IMG/VR virus record: IMGVR_UViG_3300042691_036566
Location: 1-64,000 of that record
Strand: one strand, 5' to 3'
Source: a virus
DNA length: 64,000 nucleotides
Position 1 is the first letter of the stretch; every line of letters starts with the position of its first letter. The notes under the pieces are model-generated. The model was not told the origin of the DNA, made no database searches, and saw only the letters and a list, made by a program, of their open reading frames with translations. Below are positions 34,327 to 42,467 of this stretch, one piece after another. The translations under genes and the position numbers were made by a program.

Positions 34327-34332
34327 TATAAT
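34327..34332 (+). promoter_or_regulatory. Possible -10 element before a hairpin
   Basis: TATAAT with no -35 at 17 bp. It matters because the hairpin at 34336 follows within 3 bases, as at 10443 and 25498. Confidence 0.35.
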
Positions 34333-34335
34333 TAT

Positions 34336-34368
34336 GGGCAGCATATCAAAAGATATGCTGCCCTTTTT
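34336..34368 (+). terminator. Intrinsic terminator
   Basis: Perfect 12-bp stem 34336-34347 with 34352-34363, AAAA loop, T5 tail. Confidence 0.85.
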
Positions 34369-34380
34369 ATTGGAGGCGAT

Positions 34381-34596
34381 ATGAATAAAATCTGGCTAGT
34401 AACTTCCCGAAAAAGAGATGGCTATTTTGCTGAAAGAGTGAAAATATATGGTACTCTAGATCAAGCTAAATTTGTTGGTGAGCTTATGCTACATTCTAAC
34501 TCTATTAAATATGAGATCTATGAAGATGGGAAAGAATATATGGGAGATTTTAGAAATAAACCAATATATGTTTGCGAGGGAACAAATGAAATTTAG
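34381..34596 (+). CDS. Small unknown protein (71 aa)
   Basis: NKIWLVTSRKRDGYFAERVK, then IYGTLDQAKFVGELML: the same strand-loop-helix plan as 9908 and 45436. tggaggcga precedes the start. Confidence 0.62.
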   Translation: MNKIWLVTSRKRDGYFAERVKIYGTLDQAKFVGELMLHSNSIKYEIYEDGKEYMGDFRNKPIYVCEGTNEI

Positions 34597-34897
34597 AGGA
34601 GAGAGAATGTATAAACTCTCTGAAATGCAGAGAGGGAGAATGTATGTAGTTGTGCATGAAGAATTTGTAGACTATCATTCTCGTACTCCAAAAGAGCAAG
34701 CTTATGCTTTCGTATTTCTTGATAGCGTTATTCATGACAAAGAAGTATTAAACAATAAAAAGTTTCAAGAAATTACATATGTGTGTGATCTTATAAATGC
34801 ACCAGAGGGTGAGTCAGAGTTTAAATTATATGAAACAATTGATCAAGTTTCAATAGATGAAGAAAAAACTGGATTATATAGTCTTGTGCAAATCTAA
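34586..34897 (+). CDS. Unknown protein with SH3-like start (103 aa)
   Basis: LSEMQRGRMYVVVHEEFVDY carries the G-R-x-Y element of the array proteins after 56 kb. Two starts are possible: ATG 34586 (overlaps the previous gene, gaggg 5 bases upstream) or ATG 34607 (gaggagag upstream). Confidence 0.6.
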   Translation: MKFRGERMYKLSEMQRGRMYVVVHEEFVDYHSRTPKEQAYAFVFLDSVIHDKEVLNNKKFQEITYVCDLINAPEGESEFKLYETIDQVSIDEEKTGLYSLVQI

Positions 34898-34909
34898 CAA
34901 AGGAGTCCC

Positions 34910-35545
34910 ATGGGATTATCATCAAGAAAGCCTGAAGGTGGAATTAGATTTTGGTTAGATCCAAGAAAAAGAGATCCTAGTACCCCAGTACCAGTGTGGG
35001 AGGGGGTCTATAACGGAACTCCAAATTATATGGATATTGCTCTATATGGTATGATGTCCATGTCTAAACAAAATATAAAAAGTCAAATGCAACTTCAAAA
35101 GCATCTAACTTTTACAGAAGTATTACAAGTTAATAGGATAAATACAAACAGTTTTACTCCATGCCTTCCACACAACAAACTTAGGTCTGATAGAATTTAT
35201 TTTGTAAATTCTGGTGAAATTGGCTATGTTATAGGTTATACTAAATTTGATGAGTTAGATACATATCGACCAGCTGAAGAGCAGCAAAAATATAATGCAG
35301 CATTAATTCAGTTCGAAGATCTAAAGTGGGAACCAAATTATTATAATCCAAACTCAAATGTAAAAATTAAATATCACAGACCACAGTATAAAATTTTAAC
35401 AATGTATGATGAAAATTTTATTCTAGCGAAAGAATGTGAAATGTTAAGTATAGACGAATTGGAAGAATATATGAAAAATTGGGAATCAAATTATGATGGG
35501 GAATTACTCGACGCTCCAGAACAGAGCGGAGTTCTAAAACAGTAG
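34910..35545 (+). CDS. Unknown protein (211 aa)
   Basis: MGLSSRKPEGGIRFWLDPRK; mixed alpha/beta, with SDRIYFVNSGEIGYVIGYTK and a Tyr/Asn-rich middle. No family recognised. aaggag 4 bases before the start region. It precedes the 430-base intergenic segment. Confidence 0.62.
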   Translation: MGLSSRKPEGGIRFWLDPRKRDPSTPVPVWEGVYNGTPNYMDIALYGMMSMSKQNIKSQMQLQKHLTFTEVLQVNRINTNSFTPCLPHNKLRSDRIYFVNSGEIGYVIGYTKFDELDTYRPAEEQQKYNAALIQFEDLKWEPNYYNPNSNVKIKYHRPQYKILTMYDENFILAKECEMLSIDELEEYMKNWESNYDGELLDAPEQSGVLKQ

Positions 35546-35743
35546 TTATATCGAGATGATTAATTCATCTGCTAGATAACAAACTACAGCAGTAGAGTAA
35601 AGAAGTTCCAAGATCAAAACAAATAGATTCTAACTAAAATAGTTAAATGACTAATCTGAATTCAACCGAGATGTGTTATTATATCACAGAATAATGTTCC
35701 GCGTCAAGGGCCGTAAATTATTAAAAACATTAAAAATAAAATC

Positions 35744-35802
35744 TTTACTCTAGCCGTAGTGTTTTTGTGTGCTAGATTTCACACACCGATCTATGGTAAT
35801 AT
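35744..35802 (+). promoter_or_regulatory. Box-class promoter A
   Basis: Upstream box TTTACTCTAGCCGTAGTG plus T-run (35744-35770), -35 TAGATT (35773-35778), then TTCACAC as in the other copies, 18 bp, TAATAT (35797-35802). Weak -35, probably a weaker or regulated copy. Confidence 0.55.
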
Positions 35803-35867
35803 CGCGGACGGGGCGTGTAGTCGCAAACCAGCCGCCGTTTATTCTATTAGAATAAACCAGCCGCCGC

Positions 35868-35925
35868 TACTCTATTTGTAGTGTTTTTTTGTTGGTTGAC
35901 TTCACAACCCCTCCCGTGGTACTCT
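35868..35925 (+). promoter_or_regulatory. Box-class promoter B for the 35976 gene
   Basis: Box CTACTCTATTTGTAGTG plus T-run (35868-35890), TTGACT (35896-35901), TTCACAA, 18-bp spacer, TACTCT (35920-35925). Confidence 0.68.
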
Positions 35926-35975
35926 AGGGCATCTGTTTGGCGCTACAGTAGCACCATTTTTGATTTGAGGTAGAT

Positions 35976-36563
35976 ATGCATCGTCGTTGTGGATATTGTC
36001 GAGTAGCTGGACACAATAGGCAAACGTGTCCACATATTAGTAAAACTATTCCTACTGGAACGGAGAATAACTTTTCTCCATCAGGTAAGCGTTCTGCTTC
36101 ATGTAGTTATTGTCGTCGTTATGAGTTTAAGGTTGATCGCACTCACACCCGTTCAACCTGCCCTATTCGTAAAACGGCAAGAGAAAACTGGATCGAGGAT
36201 AACAGCAGCTGGGCATATAAATTTAAAGAAGATATGAAGCAAGCTGGTCTTGGTATTGGTGCGCTTGTGCAATATGGTGGTGAAGATAATGTCTATGAGA
36301 TTGTTGATATTAATTTCAACGATCTGTCAAAAGATAGTTTGTATGGATTTGGTGGTAAATCAATTACAGCAGCAGATGATCGCTGGGTGATGATTTCGTG
36401 GATTCCACCGCCTACTTCTGGGACTTGGGGATGCAAGGTTCTTTCTCCTATCGCCCCAGAAATAGTTGATCGTCAGTTTCCAAAAGATTGGGGTTACGGC
36501 ACATATGGTGTTCCCCGAGTCTTGGAAGATACGAAGCGCAATAAACGTAAGTCGCGCAGATAG
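35976..36563 (+). CDS. Zinc-knuckle protein (195 aa)
   Basis: RRCGYCRVAGHNRQTCPH is a C-x2-C-x4-H-x4-C knuckle as in retroviral nucleocapsid; a second, longer one follows (SCSYCRRYEF ... HTRSTCP). The C-terminal part (GIGALVQYGGEDNVYEIVDI, RWVMISWIPP) is beta-rich and SH3-like. It probably binds single-stranded nucleic acid. Confidence 0.75.
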   Translation: MHRRCGYCRVAGHNRQTCPHISKTIPTGTENNFSPSGKRSASCSYCRRYEFKVDRTHTRSTCPIRKTARENWIEDNSSWAYKFKEDMKQAGLGIGALVQYGGEDNVYEIVDINFNDLSKDSLYGFGGKSITAADDRWVMISWIPPPTSGTWGCKVLSPIAPEIVDRQFPKDWGYGTYGVPRVLEDTKRNKRKSRR

Positions 36564-36621
36564 TTTACTCTATCGGTGTTGTTTTTTTGTTGTGGACTTC
36601 ACAAGCGGGCCGTGGTAATAT
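36564..36621 (+). promoter_or_regulatory. Box-class promoter C
   Basis: Box TTTACTCTATCGGTGTTG plus T-run (36564-36590), TGGACT (36593-36598), 17 bp, TAATAT (36616-36621). Confidence 0.7.
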
Positions 36622-36657
36622 AGGCGCTGTTCGGTTGCGAGAAAAACAGGCGGATTT

Positions 36658-36715
36658 TTTACTCTATGGCTGCTGTTTTTTTGTGCTGGACACGCGCCAT
36701 GCCGCGTGCTATAAT
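36658..36715 (+). promoter_or_regulatory. Box-class promoter D for the MoxR/VWA pair
   Basis: Box TTTACTCTATGGCTGCTG plus T-run (36658-36684), TGGACA (36687-36692), 17 bp, TATAAT (36710-36715). The leader then holds GATTCTTTAACG (36751-36762), a degenerate boxA-like string. Confidence 0.75.
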
Positions 36716-36790
36716 GTCTGCTCTGTTTCGGTGGGAAATGGGTTCCCATTGATTCTTTAACGTAAGTAAAAAAGGAAAAGGTAATACAAG

Positions 36791-37867
36791 ATGGCTATTG
36801 ATTTTAAGTCCTTCCTCAAGGTTGTCCCTTTCGTAACGGATATTCGCAAGCCTGTTCTGCTCCGTGGTCGTCACGGTATTGGTAAGTCTGAACTGGTTTA
36901 TCAGTATGCTTTGATGCGTAATATGTCTGTTGTCGAGCGTCGTGCTTCTCAAATGACCGAAGGTGATCTTATGGGTCTGCCTTCTATTGAGGGTAATTCG
37001 ACGCGATGGAACGCGCCGGATTGGCTCAAGGAGGCTTGTGATAATGGCGTTGTCCTGTTTCTGGACGAGGTTGATCGTGCAACGCAGGAAGTCCGTCAGG
37101 GTATCTTCGAACTGACTGACTCCCGTAAGCTGAACGGTTGGCATCTGCACCGCAATACTTTGATCTTTGCTGCCGTTAACGGTGGTGAGCATGGTTCACA
37201 GTATCAGGTTGGCGAGATGGACCCTGCTGAGTTGGATCGTTGGACGGTGTTCGACGTTGAGCCTTCTATCGAGGATTGGCTTGATCATGCTAAGGGTAAG
37301 GTTCTCCCTATCGTTTGGGACTTTATCAACCAGGATCGCGCTCACCTTGAGTTCAAGGGTGAATATGAGCCTAACAAGGTTTTTCCTTCACGACGTTCGT
37401 GGTTCCGTCTAAACGATTGCCTTGCAACTGGTAAGCTGCTTGAGGGTTCTTCTAAGGACTTCAAGCACAATCTCGGTACGGTGTTTGAGTTGGCTACTGC
37501 GTTCGTTGGTTTCGAGGCAGCGGTTAAGTTCCGCGACTTTGCCGAGAAGTACGAATCGCAGGTCACTGTTGACGATATCATGAATGGTCGCCATGATGCT
37601 ATGGAGACTTGGGGTATCAATGATCACGTTTCAATGATCGACAAGGTTATTGCAAGCGAAGTTCTCAAGAAGCCGCTTGATGCAAAGACGATCAAGCATC
37701 TTGCTGATTGGGGTCGCCGTATGCCCGGTGAGGCTCTTATGAAGCTGTGGAAGTCAGTTGGTCCGCAGAACATTAAGAACGCCGTTAACCTGCATAACGC
37801 TCTTGGCAACCACATTGTTGAAATCATGACTGGTGGTAATGCAGAGAAGGCTCCTGAGAAGAAGTAA
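36791..37867 (+). CDS. MoxR-type AAA+ ATPase
   Basis: 358 aa. LLRGRHGIGKSELVYQ is Walker A (degenerate GRHGIGKS), VVLFLDEVDRATQEVRQG Walker B with the MoxR-style DEVDRA, and IFAAVNGGEHGSQYQV sensor 1. MoxR ATPases act with VWA proteins to assemble or remodel metal-centred complexes; the VWA partner is the next gene. Codons are clearly more GC-rich (AAG, GTT, CGT) than in the AT-rich neighbours. Confidence 0.87.
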   Translation: MAIDFKSFLKVVPFVTDIRKPVLLRGRHGIGKSELVYQYALMRNMSVVERRASQMTEGDLMGLPSIEGNSTRWNAPDWLKEACDNGVVLFLDEVDRATQEVRQGIFELTDSRKLNGWHLHRNTLIFAAVNGGEHGSQYQVGEMDPAELDRWTVFDVEPSIEDWLDHAKGKVLPIVWDFINQDRAHLEFKGEYEPNKVFPSRRSWFRLNDCLATGKLLEGSSKDFKHNLGTVFELATAFVGFEAAVKFRDFAEKYESQVTVDDIMNGRHDAMETWGINDHVSMIDKVIASEVLKKPLDAKTIKHLADWGRRMPGEALMKLWKSVGPQNIKNAVNLHNALGNHIVEIMTGGNAEKAPEKK

Positions 37868-37879
37868 TTAGGTTGGATT

Positions 37880-37908
37880 GGGCAACTGGTTTTCGCCAGT
37901 TGCCCTTT
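37880..37908 (+). terminator. Hairpin GGGCAACTGG/CCAGTTGCCC
   Basis: 10-bp stem 37880-37889 with 37896-37905, short T tail followed by TTTCCTATATATGG. Nearly the same element is at 40503. It may reduce read-through from the ATPase gene into the VWA gene. Confidence 0.6.
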
Positions 37909-37944
37909 CCTATATATGGACAAACAAAAAACCGTGAGGTAGAA

Positions 37945-39114
37945 ATGTCAGAAGAAAATACTGTTATTCAGAAGCCTGCATTTGATCTTAATATCATGCT
38001 CTATCATTTGCTCAAGGAGGAGCCTTTCTTTGCCGCTTTGTCTCGACACGTTGACAAGCGTGAAGATAAATCATGTCCTACTGCTGGTGTTCGCGTAACA
38101 GAAGAAGGTCGTTATGAGATGGTATATAATAACAACTTTTTTAGTGAGTTGACCGAGCAACAGCAAAAGGGTGTTCTGATGCATGAGTTCTATCATCTGC
38201 TTCTGGAACACGTTACAACTCGTAAGCCCGAAGACAAGGAGCTTTTTCGACGTTGGAATGTTGCTGCAGATCTTGCAATTAATTCTCACATTCCCCGCGA
38301 TATGTTGCCTGAAAAGGGTTGTATTCCTGGTGAGGGACCGTTTGAGAAGTATCCTAGCAAGCAAGTTGCCGAGTATTATTTTGCTCGCCTAAACGAGGAA
38401 GATAATGATGATGGCAACGAGATGGATGATCATTCTGGTTGGGATGGTGAAGGCAGTCCTTTGCCTGATGAAATTAAGGAGATTGCAAAGCAGCGTCTAA
38501 AGGAAATGATGAAGCAAGCTGCTGAAGATACTGCAAAGCGTGGAAGTAGTTGGGGTACGGTATCTGAAGATATGCGTAAGGATATTATGAAGCGGATCAA
38601 GGGCAAGGTTAATTGGCGTGCCGTTCTCCGTTACTTCATTAAGACCTCTCGCCGTTCCGACAAGAATTCAACGGTTAAGCGCCTCAACAAGCGTTATCCG
38701 ATGATTCATCCCGGCAAGAAGGTTCGTCGTCATGCAAACATCGCTATTTCAATCGACCAGTCTGGTTCGGTTAGTGATGAACTACTGACCAAGTTCTTTA
38801 CTGAACTTAACGAACTTTCTGATCTTGCGTCGTTCACGGTTATTCCGTTCGACTTTGATGTTGCACCAGATAAGATCTATGTCTGGAAGAAGGGTCAAAA
38901 TCGCAAGGTTGAGCGTGTGCTTTGCGGTGGTACTAACTTTGATGCACCTACAAAGTATGTTAACGAGCATAACTTTGATGGTCATATCATCCTAACTGAC
39001 ATGGAGGCACCGAAGCCCGGACCTTCCAAGTGTCAGCGAATGTGGATGACCGATGATGCTGGTGCTAATAATCCGTATTTCAGCACGACTGAACGGGTTA
39101 TCAGCGTTGACTAA
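37945..39114 (+). CDS. VWA-domain protein with N-terminal metallopeptidase-like domain (DUF2201-type)
   Basis: 389 aa. The N-terminal half has VLMHEFYHLLLEHVTTR, an HExxH-type zinc site, then an acidic linker. The C-terminal half is VWA-like with the MIDAS start AISIDQSGSVSDELL and TDMEAPKPGP. Start 37945 follows gaggtag; the frame is open from 37873 but crosses the hairpin. The predicted partner of the MoxR ATPase; such pairs occur in bacteria and several large phages. Target unknown. Confidence 0.82.
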   Translation: MSEENTVIQKPAFDLNIMLYHLLKEEPFFAALSRHVDKREDKSCPTAGVRVTEEGRYEMVYNNNFFSELTEQQQKGVLMHEFYHLLLEHVTTRKPEDKELFRRWNVAADLAINSHIPRDMLPEKGCIPGEGPFEKYPSKQVAEYYFARLNEEDNDDGNEMDDHSGWDGEGSPLPDEIKEIAKQRLKEMMKQAAEDTAKRGSSWGTVSEDMRKDIMKRIKGKVNWRAVLRYFIKTSRRSDKNSTVKRLNKRYPMIHPGKKVRRHANIAISIDQSGSVSDELLTKFFTELNELSDLASFTVIPFDFDVAPDKIYVWKKGQNRKVERVLCGGTNFDAPTKYVNEHNFDGHIILTDMEAPKPGPSKCQRMWMTDDAGANNPYFSTTERVISVD

Positions 39115-39117
39115 AAT

Positions 39118-39171
39118 ATTTGCGTGCGGTTGGTAGTCTTTTTGTGGCTACCAGCCGCCGCAAATGTTTTT
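39118..39171 (+). terminator. Long imperfect terminator hairpin containing CCAGCCGCCG
   Basis: Stem 39118-39136 with 39148-39165 (18 pairs, one bulge, one G-U), then TTTTT. Its 3' arm holds a copy of the recurrent 10-mer. Confidence 0.75.
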
Positions 39172-39179
39172 GGAGCAAT

Positions 39180-39401
39180 ATGAAGAAGTGGCGAATTGGT
39201 AGCCTGATAACTGGTGTTTGGCAAAACTCCGCTGTATTTGAGATTTGTTATCCTTTGACTCTTTCAAATGGTACAAAGATGGTACATCTTAGGTGTATCA
39301 AAACAGAAACAGATTTACCAATGAGTGAACTGAAGTTTTCAAGATTATCTCACCTCGATGGTGAAATTGAATCTGGTAAGATTGTTGTTTTGTCGTACTG
39401 A
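39180..39401 (+). CDS. Small unknown protein (73 aa)
   Basis: MKKWRIGSLITGVWQNSAVF, then strands ending GEIESGKIVVLSY. Start 39180 follows tggagcaat; the frame from 39120 overlaps the terminator. Confidence 0.6.
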   Translation: MKKWRIGSLITGVWQNSAVFEICYPLTLSNGTKMVHLRCIKTETDLPMSELKFSRLSHLDGEIESGKIVVLSY

Positions 39402-39404
39402 TGT

Positions 39405-39463
39405 TTTACTATCACGCTGTAGTATTTTTGTGGGTTGACTTCACAAGCTGTCCGTGGTATACT
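39405..39463 (+). promoter_or_regulatory. Box-class promoter E
   Basis: Box TTTACTATCACGCTGTAG plus T-run (39405-39431), TTGACT (39435-39440), TTCACAAG, 17 bp, TATACT (39458-39463). Confidence 0.82.
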
Positions 39464-39494
39464 GACGGGGTACTTTTGAGAAAAGGTGATCAAA

Positions 39495-39722
39495 ATGGAT
39501 AATAGCGTACTTGTTGCTGATTTTACAGATGAAACATATAAGATGGTAATTGATCATATTAACACTCTCAATGATAAAGATATGTACGAGTGCTGGAGAA
39601 AGGTTGGTATTGCAAATGTAAATAATGCAATTCGTGTTCATAAAGAAATTCGTCCAAGGATCGTTAGATACCTTATGAGCGTTTACCATTCAGACGGAAA
39701 GGAAAAGAACACAAATGTCTAA
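39495..39722 (+). CDS. Small unknown protein (75 aa)
   Basis: MDNSVLVADFTDETYKMVID, helical with WRKVGIANVNNAIRVHKEIR. aaaaggtg precedes ATG 39495. 8-base overlap with the next gene. Confidence 0.62.
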   Translation: MDNSVLVADFTDETYKMVIDHINTLNDKDMYECWRKVGIANVNNAIRVHKEIRPRIVRYLMSVYHSDGKEKNTNV

Positions 39723-39912
39723 TGAGCAGAAGATCAAGCGTAATAGTGCAAAGTGTATGCTTTGTGGAGAAGAGATTGAGAGCAAGCATCGTCACGATTT
39801 TGTGATGTGCAAGTGTGAAAATCTATTCGTTGACGGCGGAAAAGATTATCTGCGTCGTGGCGCAAGAGACATTGACAAGTGTGTTGATACAAGCATCTAC
39901 GAGGAGGTCTGA
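39715..39912 (+). CDS. Zinc-ribbon protein (65 aa)
   Basis: KCMLCGEEIESKHRHDFVMC, then KCENLFVDGGKDYLRRGA: two Cys pairs and a conserved FVDGG, a small phage/bacterial family of unknown function (DUF7695-like as I recall). Confidence 0.72.
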   Translation: MSNEQKIKRNSAKCMLCGEEIESKHRHDFVMCKCENLFVDGGKDYLRRGARDIDKCVDTSIYEEV

Positions 39913-39913
39913 A

Positions 39914-40081
39914 ATGGAGTGTAATTGCCGCGATAATATGTATCTCGTTAATCGTGAGGAAGTTCATGAGTGGAACGATGATCTCTATGATCTCACAATT
40001 TTTGAAAATTGGGAGTGTGGCAGTTGCGGTAAGACAGAGCAAGTAGATAATACTGAGATTCTTTGCGAGAACCCGTACTAA
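39914..40081 (+). CDS. Small Cys-rich protein (55 aa)
   Basis: MECNCRDNMYLVNREEVHEW, then WECGSCGKTEQVD: C-x-C and C-x2-C as a zinc site. gaggtctga precedes ATG 39914. Confidence 0.62.
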   Translation: MECNCRDNMYLVNREEVHEWNDDLYDLTIFENWECGSCGKTEQVDNTEILCENPY

Positions 40082-40137
40082 ATTTTAACCCCTAACCAGT
40101 AATACCCAAACCACTAAGAAAAAAGGAAACTACACAA

Positions 40138-40491
40138 ATGGCTACTACCGTTACCAAGTCTGACATTATCTCTGCTATCACCCTGTATATCGCGTCTAAT
40201 GACGAGGGTCGAACTAACTGTCCCGTTAATTATCTAATTGACGAGAAGTTTGGCAAGCAACATAAGAAGCTGATTCTAAAGCTAGTTGCAGATCTAAAGA
40301 AGGCAGGAGCTATTGTCGGAAAGCGCGGTCGAACGGGCGGACTTTGTTTTCCCGAGTCTGCAACTATTGAGGCAAAATCAGTAGAGACCGAAGATTCTGA
40401 GAATGATGAGTCAGACGATACTGACGTTCGGGCAAGTGATGAAGATACCATTGAGCAAGATGGTATGGAAATCGAGCCTATTCCATTTTAA
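40138..40491 (+). CDS. Winged-helix-like protein with acidic tail (117 aa)
   Basis: Residues 1-75 (TKSDIISAITLYIASNDEG, then KLILKLVADLKKAGAIVGKR) look like a small winged helix; the tail is almost all Asp/Glu/Ser. Could be a DNA-binding regulator. aaaggaaac upstream. Confidence 0.6.
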   Translation: MATTVTKSDIISAITLYIASNDEGRTNCPVNYLIDEKFGKQHKKLILKLVADLKKAGAIVGKRGRTGGLCFPESATIEAKSVETEDSENDESDDTDVRASDEDTIEQDGMEIEPIPF

Positions 40492-40502
40492 TTAGGAATC
40501 GG

Positions 40503-40531
40503 GGGCAACCAATTAATTTTGGTTGCCCTTT
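40503..40531 (+). terminator. Hairpin GGGCAACCAA/TTGGTTGCCC
   Basis: 10-bp stem 40503-40512 with 40519-40528, then TTTCCTATTTATGG; sister of the element at 37880. Confidence 0.65.
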
Positions 40532-40549
40532 CCTATTTATGGAGACCCA

Positions 40550-40822
40550 ATGCACAACAATGAGTATTATACCAAGTTTTATATGGAAAATAAAACTGAA
40601 ACTGGATTTATAGTAATCACTGTTGAACACAGGTCTGCTCATATGGAATATAATAGAATAAAATTTAATGAGAGAAAGTATGAAACAATGGTCTTTCCAT
40701 GCAAAAATGATGGATCGCCAGATATTGACAGATGTGTAAAAACAAAGTATACATACTCAGAAGATAAAGCGTATTTGTGTCACTTACAAACATGGGAAAG
40801 TTTCAGAGGAAACAATGATTAG
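40550..40822 (+). CDS. Small unknown protein, ETMVF family (90 aa)
   Basis: RKYETMVFPCKNDGSPDIDR and HLQTWESF align with the protein at 41474 (WETMVFNRNSETGDIDF ... RKWEA). Start 40550 follows tggagaccc. AAA/AGA-rich codons, unlike the genes before it. Confidence 0.6.
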   Translation: MHNNEYYTKFYMENKTETGFIVITVEHRSAHMEYNRIKFNERKYETMVFPCKNDGSPDIDRCVKTKYTYSEDKAYLCHLQTWESFRGNND

Positions 40823-41465
40823 TCTTTCGCAAGGAAACGCAAAGCTTAGTAAGCCAAACGGAACCGAATATAAAATTATCGGTTTCGGAATTCCAGCATA
40901 TATGGACTTTTCTGTAAACGGAGAGTCGTATAATACCTGTCGAGGCGCTAATGCTTGCATTAAACCTTGTTATGCGCGGCAGGGTCGTTATTTGATGCCT
41001 AATGTAAAAGCTGCAAGGGAAAAGAATCTTGATGCTACCATTTCAAATTATTTTGTAAATGATATGGTCGAGGCGCTAAGATCAAAGCGTAGTTATAACA
41101 CTGTTCGCGTACATGATTCTGGTGACTTCTATAATCAAGAGTATCTTGACAAGTGGTATGAAATTGCAACCAAGATGCCTGATAGGTTATTTTACGCCTA
41201 CACAAAAGCACTTGATCTTGATCTGTGGACAAATAAGCCATCTAATTTTCAGATTATTCAATCTTTAGGTGGAATCTATGATAGAATCCTTGATAGGTCT
41301 AAGAGTCATTCTCGTATCTTTTCAAGCCATGAGGCAAGAGAGAAAGCCGGTTACATTGATGGTAATGTAAACGATCTTCCAGCAATTACTGGCGAGATTA
41401 ATATTGGCCTTGTTTATCATGGTCAAAAGAAGCTGACACTTACACAGATTAATTACTTTTCCTAG
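40815..41465 (+). CDS. GP88-like protein (216 aa)
   Basis: SYNTCRGANACIKPCYARQG is the cysteine block of the mycobacteriophage gp88 family; VRVHDSGDFYNQEYLDKWYE follows as in that family. Function of the family is unknown to me. 8-base overlap upstream. Confidence 0.72.
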   Translation: MISLSQGNAKLSKPNGTEYKIIGFGIPAYMDFSVNGESYNTCRGANACIKPCYARQGRYLMPNVKAAREKNLDATISNYFVNDMVEALRSKRSYNTVRVHDSGDFYNQEYLDKWYEIATKMPDRLFYAYTKALDLDLWTNKPSNFQIIQSLGGIYDRILDRSKSHSRIFSSHEAREKAGYIDGNVNDLPAITGEINIGLVYHGQKKLTLTQINYFS

Positions 41466-41473
41466 GAGATAAA

Positions 41474-41725
41474 ATGTTTGATTTGGATTTGATGGGCAAG
41501 ATGCAATCATATGATAAGCAGAAGAAGCACTATACTAAGAATGGTAGGTACTTTATTTCAACAAATCTAACCTGGGATCAGGGTTGGGAGACTATGGTCT
41601 TTAATCGTAATTCTGAGACAGGTGACATTGATTTTGCAGAAGTGGACGTTGATCGTTATAACGATGAAACTGAAGCATATGAAGGTCATGAAGAAATGAT
41701 CCGCAAGTGGGAGGCGAAGGCTTAA
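41474..41725 (+). CDS. Small unknown protein, ETMVF family (83 aa)
   Basis: MFDLDLMGKMQSYDKQKKHY, then GWETMVFNRNSETGDIDFAE and YEGHEEMIRKWEAKA. Paralogue of 40550, with more GC-rich codons. taggagata precedes the start. Confidence 0.62.
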   Translation: MFDLDLMGKMQSYDKQKKHYTKNGRYFISTNLTWDQGWETMVFNRNSETGDIDFAEVDVDRYNDETEAYEGHEEMIRKWEAKA

Positions 41726-41726
41726 T

Positions 41727-41873
41727 ATGGGCGTCGTAAAATGTACTTCCTGCAAACGATATATTGATGAATCAGAAGTTGTGATGGTGCCAGTAGATGA
41801 TACGCATGATGCTCCATATTGCGTAAGTTGCGCTCCAGAAGATGATAGTGATTCCTATGACGAGGATTATTAA
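41727..41873 (+). CDS. Zinc-ribbon microprotein (48 aa)
   Basis: VKCTSCKRYIDESEVV, then PYCVSCAPEDDSDSYDED: C-x2-C twice. The stop shares bases with the next start (TAATG). Confidence 0.65.
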   Translation: MGVVKCTSCKRYIDESEVVMVPVDDTHDAPYCVSCAPEDDSDSYDEDY

Positions 41874-42190
41874 TGACTGAAATTAGCAGAACTGATATGG
41901 TATTTAAACATTACGGTACAAATCAAAAAATGTCTGGTGATCAAATGCTTTTCTCTGTAGAGTGGAATTCAGTATCGCCAGCCGCCGTTCATATTCCTCA
42001 AACCGAGGTAAATAAGTGGGTTGAGGAAATGGTACGCGAGATGATTGTAGAGGAAGGAAATTTACAATCTCGAGTTTGTGGTGATACAATTGTAACTGTA
42101 TTTAGGGAAGACGAAGACAAAAATTATTTTAGTGTTGAAGTTGCAAAACGCATTTCAGTAGCAAACGTGATTGAGCGAAAAGGGGTGTAA
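41873..42190 (+). CDS. Unknown protein (105 aa)
   Basis: MTEISRTDMVFKHYGTNQKM, strand-rich with AVHIPQTEVNKWVEEMVREM. No family recognised. Coupled to the zinc ribbon upstream. Confidence 0.6.
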   Translation: MTEISRTDMVFKHYGTNQKMSGDQMLFSVEWNSVSPAAVHIPQTEVNKWVEEMVREMIVEEGNLQSRVCGDTIVTVFREDEDKNYFSVEVAKRISVANVIERKGV

Positions 42191-42191
42191 C

Positions 42192-42368
42192 GTGAAACAG
42201 TATTGGAACATTAAGGCAATCTATCCACTTGGTGGGCATTTAATCAGAAACAACAAAGGCGAACTATTGCGCTATGAAAGTGAGCAACTGGCAGCATTTG
42301 AGTGTGAATGCATGAACAGCAAACGCCCTGATTCAACCACAAAGTTTATTACTGTTAAGGAACAGTAA
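42192..42368 (+). CDS. Small unknown protein (58 aa), GTG start
   Basis: MKQYWNIKAIYPLGGHLIRN, then FECECMNSKRPD. aggggtg precedes GTG 42192, which decides the start over TTG 42171. Confidence 0.55.
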   Translation: MKQYWNIKAIYPLGGHLIRNNKGELLRYESEQLAAFECECMNSKRPDSTTKFITVKEQ

Positions 42369-42383
42369 TTTAGGGCAGATGAT

Positions 42384-42441
42384 ATACTCTATCCCTAGTG
42401 TTTCTTTGTGGGTTGACTTTACACGCGGTCTTTGATACAAT
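42384..42441 (+). promoter_or_regulatory. Box-class promoter F
   Basis: Box ATACTCTATCCCTAGTG plus T-run (42384-42410), TTGACT (42413-42418), TTACACG, 17 bp, TACAAT (42436-42441). Confidence 0.78.
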
Positions 42442-42467
42442 GGGTGGGTAAGGTTGAGGGAGATGCT

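Larger units (their letters stand above)
35546..35975 (+). promoter_or_regulatory. Gene-free regulatory segment with two promoters and repeats
   Basis: No credible ORF. The first 195 bases hold small inverted repeats (for example TAACTA/TAGTTA near 35632). Then come two tandem promoters (separate entries). Between them the 10-mer CCAGCCGCCG occurs twice (35828, 35857), flanking an inverted repeat TTTATTCT/AGAATAAA. Confidence 0.6.

Noticed and set aside
34287-34332. Promoter using TTGACC 34287 with TATAAT 34327
   Set aside because: The spacing of 34 bases is far from 17; only the -10 is reported as tentative.
36751-36762. Second boxA (GATTCTTTAACG) before the MoxR gene
   Set aside because: Two or three mismatches to boxA and the downstream RNA is translated; mentioned only as a degenerate string.
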